A DNA stretch of 16,284 nt, taken from NCBI GenBank assembly GCA_947259625.1, contig CAMYMY010000080.1, positions 1-16,284 on the forward strand. Reading direction: 5' to 3'. This document shows, piece by piece, positions 1 through 7,461 of the stretch; the stretch's first letter is position 1, and the number at the start of each line of letters is the position of its first letter. The notes beneath the pieces are model-generated. The model did no database searches and was not told where the DNA came from. It was given only the letters and a program-made list of their open reading frames with translations. The stretch is from an uncultured Kiloniellales bacterium. Lineage in GTDB: Bacteria > Pseudomonadota > Alphaproteobacteria > Kiloniellales > JAKSDN01. The translations under genes were made by a program, and so were the position numbers.

Positions 1-621
1 GCCGGCGAGCGCTTCTTCTCGGCCGGCTGGGACCTCAAGGCGGCGGCCGGCGGCGAGGACGTCGACACGGACTTCGGACCGGGCGGTTTCGCCGGGATTC
101 AGCAGATCATGCGCCTCGACAAGCCGGTCATCGCGGCGGTCAACGGTCTGGCCATCGGCGGCGGCTTCGAGCTGGCGCTTGCGGCCGACCTCAGGGTCGC
201 CGCCGAGCACGTCGAGTTCGCCCTGCCGGAGACCCTGGTCGGAGTCGTGGCCGACGTCGCGACCATACTGCTGCCGCGCTTCATCCCGCGGGCGGTGGCG
301 CTCGACCTGTTGCTGACCGGACGGCGCATGGACGCCGCCGAGGCAGGGCGCTGGGGACTGGTCAACGCCGTCGTGCCCGCGGGCGACATCATGTCCAAGG
401 CCCGCGAGTGGGCGGAGCTGATCGTCGCCGGCGCCCCGCTCTCGGTCGCCGCCATCAAGCAGCTCGCCCGGCGGACGGAGACCCTGACGTTCGCCGAAAG
501 CATGGCGGGAATCGACGACGGCAGGTTCGAGGCCTATCAGCGGATGCTCGACTCCGAGGATGCGCGCGAGGGCCCGCGCGCCTTCGCCGAGAAGCGCGCC
601 CCTGTTTGGCGCGGCCGATAG
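1..621 (+). CDS. caiD: CaiD-like enoyl-CoA hydratase/isomerase (5' partial)
   Basis: This is the C-terminal 206 residues of a crotonase-family enzyme; the start lies left of the window and frame 1 is open from base 1. The FSAGWDLKAAA segment, DFGPGGFAG and the ending EGPRAFAEKRAPVW closely match what I know of carnitinyl-CoA dehydratase CaiD, which hydrates crotonobetainyl-CoA in the cytoplasm. Two glutamates, one in GGGFEL (visible residue 57) and one in FALPE (residue 77), are spaced 20 apart as are the CaiD catalytic pair E111/E131. The oxyanion-hole region IGGGFE is present. The usual PDSGG stretch after the second glutamate reads VADVAT, so substrate preference may differ. No carnitine-pathway neighbour (CaiB, CaiC) is visible, so a general enoyl-CoA hydratase role remains possible. 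It converges with the GT87 operon, with 15 nt between the two stops. Confidence 0.85.
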   Translation, partial: AGERFFSAGWDLKAAAGGEDVDTDFGPGGFAGIQQIMRLDKPVIAAVNGLAIGGGFELALAADLRVAAEHVEFALPETLVGVVADVATILLPRFIPRAVALDLLLTGRRMDAAEAGRWGLVNAVVPAGDIMSKAREWAELIVAGAPLSVAAIKQLARRTETLTFAESMAGIDDGRFEAYQRMLDSEDAREGPRAFAEKRAPVWRGR

Positions 622-636
622 GAAACTAGGAAACGC

Positions 637-1923
637 TTAGGCTCGGTTTTCGGACGGCTGCGGAAGCGCCGCTCCGTCGGCTTCCCGGGCGAACGGCGCC
701 AGGCCGTGCTGCGGCAGCCAGCCGTTCGCCCTGATCAGCAGGACGAGGAACAGAAGCCCAAGGATCACGGGACCGAGGGGAAGACCCTGCGCATTGGCGC
801 CCATCACGAGGATCGGAAGCGCCCAGACGAGCGCGAGGAGAAGCATTTCGCCGGGCAGGAAGCCCGTCTTCACCGCCCGCTCGAAGCCCCAGAGGACCGC
901 GACGCTGGTCAAGGTCATGTCGTAGTTGAACCCGTAGGGTGTCACCAGGAACACGCCCACCAGCAGCACGGCGACTTGCAGGCTCCGGTCCGCGCGCTTT
1001 CGAAACGTCGTATAGATCCCGAGGACGGCGCAGAGCGAGAAAAGCGCCTGCACGCCATAGCCTGCGACATCGCCAAGTCCCAAGATCCGCGTGGCCATGA
1101 GGGGAGTGGGCATCATGAGAACGAAGAGCCCGCTACCCCGCTCGAATATGAGGCTCTGGTTGATTGCGATCTGGCTCAAATAGATTTGCCAGCTTTCCAG
1201 GCCGAAGGCCACGATACTGAGGGCGACGACACCCAGGACCGTTGTCGAGGCGCCGAAAAACGGGCGCCAGAGCCGTGCCGCGACGAGCGCGATCGGGACG
1301 AGGATGCCCAGCTGCGGCTTGAAGCACAGCAGGCCAAGAAGGATTCCGGCCAGGACGGGACGCCTGTCGAGCAGCCGCATGCCGGCGATCAGTAGAGCGG
1401 CACTCAGAAAGCCGTTCTGGCCGGCGAGGAAGTTCACGAATGTTGCCGGCGCCAGGATCAGCGCCAGCGTGCCGACACCGGCCAGATGCCGCTTGCAGGC
1501 GGCGGCGAGATAAAGGGCCAGGGTCACGACCGACCAAAGGGCATAGGACCACAGATACGGCAGCAGCCCCAGCGGCCAGCTGTAGAGCAGGGCGTGGGGC
1601 GGGTACAGCCAGGGGTGAAGCGGGTAGGAACCGCCCACGAACTGCTCGTGAGCGCTGTGGAACTGGCCCTGGTCGAAGACCTTGGCGGCTTGTCCGTCCA
1701 GCGTCAGGACCGAGGCGTTCCAGAACACCACGAAGTCCCGCCCGATCAGGTGCCCGGTGTGATCGATCAAGCCGCCGGCACGAGAATAGTAGTAGATGAC
1801 GAAGGCGCCGCAGAAGGTGGCGAGACAGGACCAGAGGATGACGGCAAAGCGCCTGTCCGAGCGGGTGGCGGGCCTGGTCGAAAGGCTACCAAGGAGCGCG
1901 TTCAGCTTCGAGACCACGGCCAC
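637..1923 (-). CDS. GT87/DUF2029 membrane glycosyltransferase, copy A
   Basis: Encodes 428 residues, polytopic and hydrophobic, of the GT87 (DUF2029) GT-C-fold family. Known members are polyprenyl-phosphomannose-dependent mannosyltransferases such as mycobacterial PimE. Family marks are an early acidic segment IGRDFVVFW (D63) after the first membrane helix, the motif WLYPPHALLY, GQNGFLSAALL and GLLCFKPQLG, followed by repeated hydrophobic spans. The start is GTG at 1923, preceded 6 nt upstream by AGAGGGG, which overlaps the stop codon of copy B; the gap between the two genes is 11 nt. The same frame runs open much further upstream, but that part is only an out-of-frame reading of copy B. It is the last gene of the operon. 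The transferred sugar and acceptor cannot be read from the sequence. Confidence 0.85.
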   Translation of the reverse strand: MAVVSKLNALLGSLSTRPATRSDRRFAVILWSCLATFCGAFVIYYYSRAGGLIDHTGHLIGRDFVVFWNASVLTLDGQAAKVFDQGQFHSAHEQFVGGSYPLHPWLYPPHALLYSWPLGLLPYLWSYALWSVVTLALYLAAACKRHLAGVGTLALILAPATFVNFLAGQNGFLSAALLIAGMRLLDRRPVLAGILLGLLCFKPQLGILVPIALVAARLWRPFFGASTTVLGVVALSIVAFGLESWQIYLSQIAINQSLIFERGSGLFVLMMPTPLMATRILGLGDVAGYGVQALFSLCAVLGIYTTFRKRADRSLQVAVLLVGVFLVTPYGFNYDMTLTSVAVLWGFERAVKTGFLPGEMLLLALVWALPILVMGANAQGLPLGPVILGLLFLVLLIRANGWLPQHGLAPFAREADGAALPQPSENRA

Positions 1924-1934
1924 TGCCCGCCCCT

Positions 1935-3182
1935 CTAGGCCCGGCCGTCGCGCGGCAGCGGGAGCGTCCCGGGACCCGCTTCCGAAGCGGATTCCGCCGG
2001 GCCCTGTCGCGGCAGCCAGCCATTGGCCCTGATCAGCAACGCGAAGAAGACGGCGGCGAGAACCGGCGGACTCAGCGGTATGCCTCTGCGGTTGCCGACG
2101 ACGACCAGAAGCGGAAGCAGCCAGGCCACGGCCATGAGCACCCTTTCGCCGGTCAGGAAGCCGGTTGTCATCGCCCGTTCGAAGGCCCAGAGCACCGCGA
2201 CGCTCAGCAGGGTCAGGTCGTAGTTGTAGCCGTAAGGGCTGGCCAGGAGCACGGCCGCCAGAAGCACGGCGATCTGTAGAGGCCTGTCCGTCCCCTTGCG
2301 GAAGGTGAGGTAGACGCCGAGGATAGCGCCCAGGGAAAACAGCGCCTGAATGACGCCGCGCGCCGTCGCGCCGAAGCCCAGCAGCCCGGCGCCCATGTAG
2401 GGCGTGGCCACAATGTTGAGGAACCAGCCGCGATCCTCGGTCAGATGCCTGGTCTGGTAGATCGTGCTCATCTCGAAAAAGGACGACCAGCCGTCCAGGC
2501 CGAATACGCCGAGGCTGAGCGCAAGCACCGCTGCCACGGTGGCCGCAGCGCTCACGAAGGGTCGCCAGAGCCGCGCCGCGATCAGCGCGACCGGAATGAG
2601 CAGCCCCAACTGCGGCTTGAAGCACAGCAGGCCCAGCAGGACGCCTGCCAGGATCGGGCGGCTGTCGAGCAGCCGCAGGCCGCCGACCAGGAGGGCGGCG
2701 CTCAGGAACCCGTTTTGGCCCATGACGACGTTCACGAAGCTGGCCGGCGCCAGGACCAGCGCCAGGCCGCGGAGGGTCCTCCAGGACCGGCCGAGCGCGG
2801 CCCAGAGGTAGAGCGCCAAGGTCGCGACCGACCAGATGAAGTAGGACCACAGGAACGGCAACAGGCCGAGCGGCAGGATGTAGAACAGAGCGTGGGGCGG
2901 ATAGAGCCAGGGATAGAGCGGCACGTCGCCGCCGATCAGCCGTTCCTGCACCTCGTGAAACACCTCGAGGTCGAAGATCTGCGACGCCTGGCCGGCCAGC
3001 GTCAGGACCGAAGCACTCCAGAACACCACGAAGTCCCGCCCGATCAGAATACCCTCGTTGTCGCGCAGGCCTTCGGCGCCGGCATAGTTGGTGTAGGCGA
3101 AGACGCCGTAGAAGCCGAGAATCGCCAGGAAGAACAGGACCAGAAAATTCCTGTCCGCGCGGCTCTGTCCGGGATCAGGCAT
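1935..3182 (-). CDS. GT87/DUF2029 membrane glycosyltransferase, copy B
   Basis: Encodes 415 residues, a paralog of the next gene in the operon, aligned over nearly its whole length. Shared blocks include LIGRDFVVFW (D50), WLYPPHAL, GQNGFLSAALL, GLLCFKPQLG, AARLWRPF and a C-terminal LLIRANGWLP. The N-terminus is short and cytosolic, then a first membrane helix lies at about residues 12-30. ATG at 3182 is chosen because it lies inside the end of the methyltransferase gene (8-nt overlap, ATGCCTGA), typical of translational coupling. A TTG at 3197 could add five residues. By family it should move a sugar from a polyprenyl-phosphate donor on the outer face of the membrane. The tandem duplication suggests two successive or alternative sugar additions; that is inference. 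Confidence 0.85.
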   Translation of the reverse strand: MPDPGQSRADRNFLVLFFLAILGFYGVFAYTNYAGAEGLRDNEGILIGRDFVVFWSASVLTLAGQASQIFDLEVFHEVQERLIGGDVPLYPWLYPPHALFYILPLGLLPFLWSYFIWSVATLALYLWAALGRSWRTLRGLALVLAPASFVNVVMGQNGFLSAALLVGGLRLLDSRPILAGVLLGLLCFKPQLGLLIPVALIAARLWRPFVSAAATVAAVLALSLGVFGLDGWSSFFEMSTIYQTRHLTEDRGWFLNIVATPYMGAGLLGFGATARGVIQALFSLGAILGVYLTFRKGTDRPLQIAVLLAAVLLASPYGYNYDLTLLSVAVLWAFERAMTTGFLTGERVLMAVAWLLPLLVVVGNRRGIPLSPPVLAAVFFALLIRANGWLPRQGPAESASEAGPGTLPLPRDGRA

Positions 3183-3777
3183 GTTCCAGGCACGCAACGA
3201 AGTGGAGCGTTCGGTCGAACAGCCAGCCCGCGGGCCCGGGATAGAGGTTCAGCCGATCCGTCCACCAGACGGGTTTCAGGCCCAGGCGTTCGAATGCCGC
3301 CCGCCAATCGCGTTCCGGCCAGTAGTTGTAGGGCAGACGCACCCCGTGATGGGCGTTGCCCACCCAGTCCATGAACCGCAGGGTTGGTCCGGCCAGGATT
3401 CCGTCGCGCGTGTGGTCTTTCAGTACGATGGCCTTGCGCGCGACCCTGGCGGCTTCGCGCAGAAGCGATTCGGGATCATCGGTGTGGTGCAACACGTCGA
3501 CGAACATCACGACGTCCACGCTCCGGTCGGTGCGGGGAATGCGCTGGCCGTCGAAGGCCTCGACCGGAATATGGGTCTCGGGGCGGACCAGGACGTCGAT
3601 GCCGGAGAGGGCTAGGTCCGGCCGCTTCTCGCCGATCAGGCGGGCGATCAGTCCGTTGCCGCAGCCGACATCTAGCACCGTGGCGCCTTGTGGCAGCAGG
3701 CGGGACAGCGCTTCACTCAGCACCCGGACGCGGCGGTTGAAGACCAAATCCTGGTGAAGCGCGGCAATGACGGTCAT
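3175..3777 (-). CDS. Class I SAM-dependent methyltransferase (type 11-like)
   Basis: Encodes 200 residues, a small cytoplasmic Rossmann-fold methyltransferase. SAM-binding motif I is VLDVGCGNG (residues 34-42), an acidic residue closing strand 2 is D61 in SGIDV, and the post-motif segment is FVDVLHHTDDPESLL (92-106), as in Methyltransf_11 proteins. Its ATG overlaps the GT2 stop as ATGA, and its own stop overlaps the start of GT87 copy B, so it is embedded in the glycosyltransferase operon. The substrate is unknown; a methylated sugar, glycolipid or lipid carrier would fit the neighbours, but this is inference. A much longer reading in the same frame (to about 4461) was dismissed because its extra part runs antisense to codon structure inside the GT2 gene. 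Confidence 0.88.
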   Translation of the reverse strand: MTVIAALHQDLVFNRRVRVLSEALSRLLPQGATVLDVGCGNGLIARLIGEKRPDLALSGIDVLVRPETHIPVEAFDGQRIPRTDRSVDVVMFVDVLHHTDDPESLLREAARVARKAIVLKDHTRDGILAGPTLRFMDWVGNAHHGVRLPYNYWPERDWRAAFERLGLKPVWWTDRLNLYPGPAGWLFDRTLHFVACLEHA

Positions 3778-4961
3778 TTGGTCTTCAGCCCGAGCACGCT
3801 CAGAAAGACGCTGGCGAAGGCGGTCTGCAATCCGAGCACCAGCGCCGTCACCGCCGGCACCACGATGCGCAGCGACACGGCCGGGTCGAGCGGTCCGAAG
3901 GAAGCCCGGCCCCAGAACCCGACGGCATAGGCCGAGGCGGCCAGGCCGGCGACCAACAGCAGACCGCCCACCACGATGCCGACCTCCATGGAGAACAGGC
4001 GGGTAAGCGACGCGATCCGCGGGTCGGGCGGCAGCAGTCTGGCGTTTATGGCGAAGACCTTGGCGAAGACGGCGAAGGTCACCGCCTGGAAACCGCAGAT
4101 CAGGGCGGCAGCCGCGTAGACCAGCGTATTCACGTCGAGCACGAGGCTGCCCACGCTGCGGGGGCCGGCTGCAAGCCAGAGCATGGCTGCCAGGCCGATG
4201 ACCATGAGCAGGCAGCCCGGATAGAGGAACAGCCAGCGCGGACTGAACAACAGCAGGAACCGGAGGTGCCGCCAGCCGTCGCGCCAGCTGCGCAAGTGCG
4301 GCGGCCGGCTGCGTCCGTCGGGCGACAGTGTGGTTGGGACCTCGGCGATGCGCAGGTTCCGCAGGCCCGCCTTGACCACCATTTCGCTGGCGAACTCCAT
4401 GCCGGTGGTGTTCAGGTCCAGGCGGGCGATCTCCGCGCGGTTGAACCCACGCAGTCCGCAATGGAAATCGCCGATCGGTACCTTGAAGAAGAGGCGCCCG
4501 ATCCCGCTCAAGACCGGGTTGCCGAGATAGCGGTGCAGCGGCGGCATGGCGCCGGGCGCGATGCCGCCCATGAAACGGTTGCCCATCACCAGGTCCTGGC
4601 CGTCGCGCAGCTTCTCGAGGTAGGCGTCCAACGCGCTGAAATCGTAGCTGTCGTCGGCGTCACCCATGATGACAAAGCGGCCCCGCGCCGTCGCGATGCC
4701 GCCCATCAGTGCGCTGCCGTAGCCCTTTTCCGGCACCGGGACCACCCGGGCCCCCAACTTTCTGGCGATGTCCTGGGAGCCGTCGGTGCTTCCGTTGTCC
4801 GCGATCAACACCTCGCCGACGATGTTCCGGCTCGCGATATAGGCCATCGCTTTCTCGATGCAGAGGCCGATCGTCTCGGCCTCGTCGAGACACGGCATGA
4901 GGACCGTCAACTCGTAGTCGGGACTGTCCGACCGGTCATCTGAAAGGGGTGTATCGAGCAT
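3774..4961 (-). CDS. GT2 glycosyltransferase, polyprenyl-phosphate sugar synthase-like
   Basis: Encodes 395 residues. Residues about 17-225 form a GT-A domain of the DPM1/GtrB type: LTVLMPCLDEAETI at the start, IADNGSTDGS (53-62), the metal-binding DADDSYD (101-107), GNRFMGG (127-133) and DFHCGLRGF (165-173). Four predicted membrane helices follow at about 243-265, 279-302, 325-349 and 364-390. Members transfer a sugar from a nucleotide donor to a polyprenyl phosphate on the cytosolic face, and the attached helices hold the enzyme at the membrane. It is the first gene of the leftward operon and would supply lipid-linked donor for the two GT87 enzymes downstream; that link is inference. The start is ATG at 4961 with only a weak upstream ribosome site. 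Confidence 0.9.
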   Translation of the reverse strand: MLDTPLSDDRSDSPDYELTVLMPCLDEAETIGLCIEKAMAYIASRNIVGEVLIADNGSTDGSQDIARKLGARVVPVPEKGYGSALMGGIATARGRFVIMGDADDSYDFSALDAYLEKLRDGQDLVMGNRFMGGIAPGAMPPLHRYLGNPVLSGIGRLFFKVPIGDFHCGLRGFNRAEIARLDLNTTGMEFASEMVVKAGLRNLRIAEVPTTLSPDGRSRPPHLRSWRDGWRHLRFLLLFSPRWLFLYPGCLLMVIGLAAMLWLAAGPRSVGSLVLDVNTLVYAAAALICGFQAVTFAVFAKVFAINARLLPPDPRIASLTRLFSMEVGIVVGGLLLVAGLAASAYAVGFWGRASFGPLDPAVSLRIVVPAVTALVLGLQTAFASVFLSVLGLKTK

Positions 4962-5017
4962 GGGGAAGCCCGCCGGGGTCGCGATTGATCCGAAGCCGTG
5001 AGACTAGGACCGATCGG

Positions 5018-5045
5018 TTGATAAAGTATTGAATAACGTTAAGAT
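5018..5045 (+). promoter_or_regulatory. Possible sigma70-type promoter for the GT-C gene
   Basis: TTGATA (5018-5023) resembles a -35 box and TAAGAT (5040-5045) a weak -10 box, separated by 16 nt, inside the AT-rich part of the divergent gap. It would give a leader of about 300 nt before the ATG at 5354. The call rests on visual matching only; a leftward promoter for the GT2 operon presumably lies in the same stretch but was not resolved. Confidence 0.3.
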
Positions 5046-5208
5046 TCTAGGGCAGTCCTCGTCACCCGGGCAATCCTATTGACGGAATCCTAACGGTCGC
5101 AGCCAAGATCGCCCCCGATTGCGCCGAATCGGGCCGGCAGGATGACCGTGAACGATAAGCCCATGGTCTGGCGTTCCGATGACGCCCTGGCTGCACCCGG
5201 TCGAATTG

Positions 5209-5247
5209 CCCGGTGGCGCCGTAGGACCTCGCCCGGCGCTCACCGGG
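5209..5247 (+). promoter_or_regulatory. Long leader hairpin upstream of the GT-C gene
   Basis: The left arm at 5209-5220 pairs with the right arm at 5235-5247 over 12 base pairs with one bulged base, around a 14-nt loop. Six T follow at 5263-5268, 15 nt beyond the stem, which is too far for a standard terminator. Bases 5243-5250 could instead pair with 5293-5299, so alternative structures are possible in the leader. Confidence 0.4.
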
Positions 5248-5353
5248 AACGTGTATTTAGTGTTTTTTCAGTCCTTTGGGCGATCTTTTCGGGTTCCGGG
5301 CCTTTCGGACCAATCTCCACCCCGTGACTTCGAGCAAAACGGAACCAGTGGTC

Positions 5354-7173
5354 ATGAGCTTTGGCGCCTCTCTGGACTTCCGCCCCGATGCCCGGGGAGG
5401 CGGCGCCAAGCTCGGCGGCCGAGGCGCGTGGCAGGAGGCGCTCCCCTATCTGCTGGCGCTCGGGTTGGGCCTCCTGGTCCATGGTCTGGTCGTCGGCACG
5501 GGGGTGACCGCGGTCTGCTGTACGAGACCGGTGCCTGGTTCGACGGGACCATAGAGCGCAGCAACGCGCCCTATGGCACGGAGCTGCACTGGACCCGGCC
5601 GATGGACCTGCTGTTGCTGGCGGGCGGCTGGGCGCTCTCGCCCTGGCTCGGCTTCCAGAAAGGCCTGTTCTGGTGGGCGGCGGTCCTCTCCCCGCTGCTT
5701 CAGCTGGCCATGGTGCTGACCCTGGTCTGGGCGGCGGCACCGCTGCTCGACCGCTGGCGCCGCTGCCTGCTCGTCTTGGCGATCTTCGTGCAGGCGCCCT
5801 TGATCAGCACGGGGCTCCTCGGCCGCGCCGATCACCACATGCTGATCAGCCTGGCCTTCGTGCTCTCGATCGGCCTGACCCTGCGGCTCGTGATGCGGCC
5901 CTTCGAAGCCCGGCTGGCCTGGGCCGCCGGCGCGGCCCTGGGCTTCGCGCTGTGGCTCAGCATGGAGGCGCTGCTGCTGCTGGCGGCCAGTTTCGCGGCC
6001 CTGACGGCGACCTGGCTGTGGCGTGCCGGCGACCGGGCGCGCAAGAGCCTTTGGCATACCCTGGGCTTGAGCGCGATGGTCGCGCTCGCCATCGCGGTGG
6101 AACGCCCGCCGGCCGGGTATCTGGTCGAGGAATACGACCGCATTTCGATCGCGCACCTTGCCGTCGCCCTTTTGGCGCTTGCCTTCTGGGCTGTCGTTCG
6201 CGCGCTGGAGTGGCGGGGCCTCGATGCGCGGGATGTTCCCCGCCGGGTGGCCGTCGCAGCCCTCGGCGCCGTTGCCGCGGGTGCGGTCCTCTACCTGGCG
6301 TATCCCAAGTTCTTTGGCGGCCCCGAGGTCGACCTAGACCCGCGGCTCGGCCCGGTGATCCTCGATCTCGTGAACGAGTTGAAGCCGCTGTGGCCGAGCG
6401 ACGCCCGTTCCCTGGGGCGTTTCCTGACCTTCCTCGGCCCGGCGGTCGTATGCGTGCCGTTCCTCGCCGTCCTGCTGCTGCGCGAGCGCAACCCGGCAAA
6501 CCGGGACGGCTGGCTTTACCTCGCGGTCTGCATGGCGAGTTTCCTGCCCCTGGCGCTGGCCATGCTGCGTTTTGCCCCCTTTACCGAGGTCCTGCTCGCG
6601 ATCGTCCTGGCGGAGTTGTTGGGCCGCCTGCTGAAGCTGTCCGAACGAGTGAACCTGGCACCCGCGCGGGTCGTGCTGCGCGCGGGCCTGATGCTCGGCC
6701 TGCTCACGGGATTCATCGCTCTGGGAGCGGCGCTCTCGGGTCCGATCAAGGCATCCACGGTGCGGACGCGCTGCCATCTGGAGAACGCCTATGCCCTGCT
6801 CGGTCAGCCTCAGGGGCTCGGGGACCGCCCGCGTGTCGTCCTCGCGCACTTCAACTACGGGCCCGAACTGCTGTACCGCACGCCTCATTCCGTGGTCGCC
6901 TCGCCCTACCACCGCAACGTGACCGGCCTGATCGACGGCGACCGGATCTTCGGTGCGCGCGACGATGCCACCAGCCGCCGGTTGATCGATCGGCGGGGTG
7001 TGGAGCTGGTATTGTTCTGCCCCGACGGTCCGGCCCTCGTCCAGGCCGCGGTCAAGAGCGGGTCCACCTTTGTCGGTCGTCTCTTCCAGGGCCAGGTGCC
7101 GGCCTGGCTGCGCCCGGTCCAGGTGCCGGCAGAGCTGGCCGGCCCGTATCGCTTGTACGAAGTCGTAAGATAG
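5354..7173 (+). pseudogene. GT-C (STT3/PglB-like) membrane glycosyltransferase, apparent frameshift
   Basis: The N-terminus is coherent in frame 2 from ATG 5354: a polar leader of about 27 residues, then a membrane helix (LPYLLALGLGLLVHGLVVG). From about 5505 onward the coherent protein is in frame 1: YETGAWFDGTIERSNAPYG, HWTRPMDLL, then GRADHHML (like the GRxDHHN of STT3-like proteins), many hydrophobic spans, and a soluble C-terminal part with ELLYRTPHSVVASPYHRN. In related GT-C enzymes the segment between the first helix and YETGAW carries an acidic DxD/DPD loop that binds donor and metal; here it is absent at the frame change. A short deletion, or a sequencing error, is the simplest reading. 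In-frame starts near 5179 give only Arg/Pro-rich non-protein sequence before the change. The expected role is periplasmic transfer of lipid-linked sugar. The exact start is uncertain (GTG 5348 is possible). Confidence 0.6.
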
Positions 7174-7253
7174 CTCCAGGGTGCGGTCTCCAGCAGCCGA
7201 GAGAGCTGCAAGCCGCTCTGTATTCCAACTTCCAAGGGCCCAATCAAATTGTG

Positions 7254-7276
7254 GGAAATAATTTCCAGGAAACTGG
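7254..7276. promoter_or_regulatory. Overlapping palindromes, possible operator
   Basis: Three nested inverted repeats share half-sites: GGAAAT/ATTTCC around one base (7254-7266), TTTCC/GGAAA around one base (7262-7272), and CCAG/CTGG around GAAA (7265-7276). The arrangement looks like a multi-half-site regulator binding region upstream of the promoter candidate. The factor is unknown. Confidence 0.35.
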
Positions 7277-7331
7277 CCGTTTCGCATAGAATAGTTAAAA
7301 ATCATGGTTAATGAATAATTAATACTTGCCT

Positions 7332-7359
7332 TTGGTTATTGTAATATATAGACTATATT
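7332..7359 (+). promoter_or_regulatory. Possible promoter with palindrome at the -10
   Basis: TTGGTT (7332-7337) and TATATT (7354-7359), 16 nt apart, are candidate -35 and -10 boxes in the most AT-rich part of the gap. The perfect palindrome ATATAG-A-CTATAT (7346-7358) overlaps the -10, so a bound repressor could block it. Visual call only. Confidence 0.3.
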
Positions 7360-7461
7360 GCTTAATAACGACTTCTCCGTAGCCGTGAGCAACGACGCGG
7401 TGGTGGCCCGGAAGAGGCGCATCGGGAAGATCGGGTCCTGACAGGAAGGGTGCAAGAGATC

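Larger units (their letters stand above)
4962..5353. other. Divergent intergenic region, 392 bp
   Basis: Lies between the GT2 operon and the GT-C gene. An AT-rich stretch at about 5015-5050 stands out from its GC-rich surroundings and is the likely promoter zone. Downstream of it is a strong hairpin (5209-5247) and a run of six T (5263-5268). A short reading frame at 5142-5327 has no protein-like character. I see no convincing gene here. Confidence 0.6.
7174..7461. other. AT-rich regulatory gap before the signalling operon
   Basis: This 288-bp gap is strikingly AT-rich from about 7225 to 7370 compared with the rest of the window. It holds overlapping palindromes at 7254-7276, a further one at 7346-7358 and a plausible promoter at 7332-7359. 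No reading frame in it looks like a gene. A weak stem (7193-7197 with 7205-7209) follows the GT-C stop but has no T-run, so a terminator cannot be claimed. Confidence 0.6.

Noticed and set aside
1924..2850. A 309-residue N-terminal extension of GT87 copy A
   Set aside because: It is an out-of-frame reading of GT87 copy B, Arg/Pro-rich, while copy B is clearly the real protein there.
3778..4461. A long N-terminal extension of the methyltransferase
   Set aside because: It overlaps the GT2 gene in another frame and is Arg/Pro/Ala-rich without domain character; ATG 3777 fits an ATGA coupling.
5142..5327. A 61-residue frame in the divergent gap
   Set aside because: Low-complexity basic sequence, no good ribosome site, no family resemblance.
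7183..7216. A possible terminator after the GT-C gene
   Set aside because: Only short arms pair and no T-run follows.
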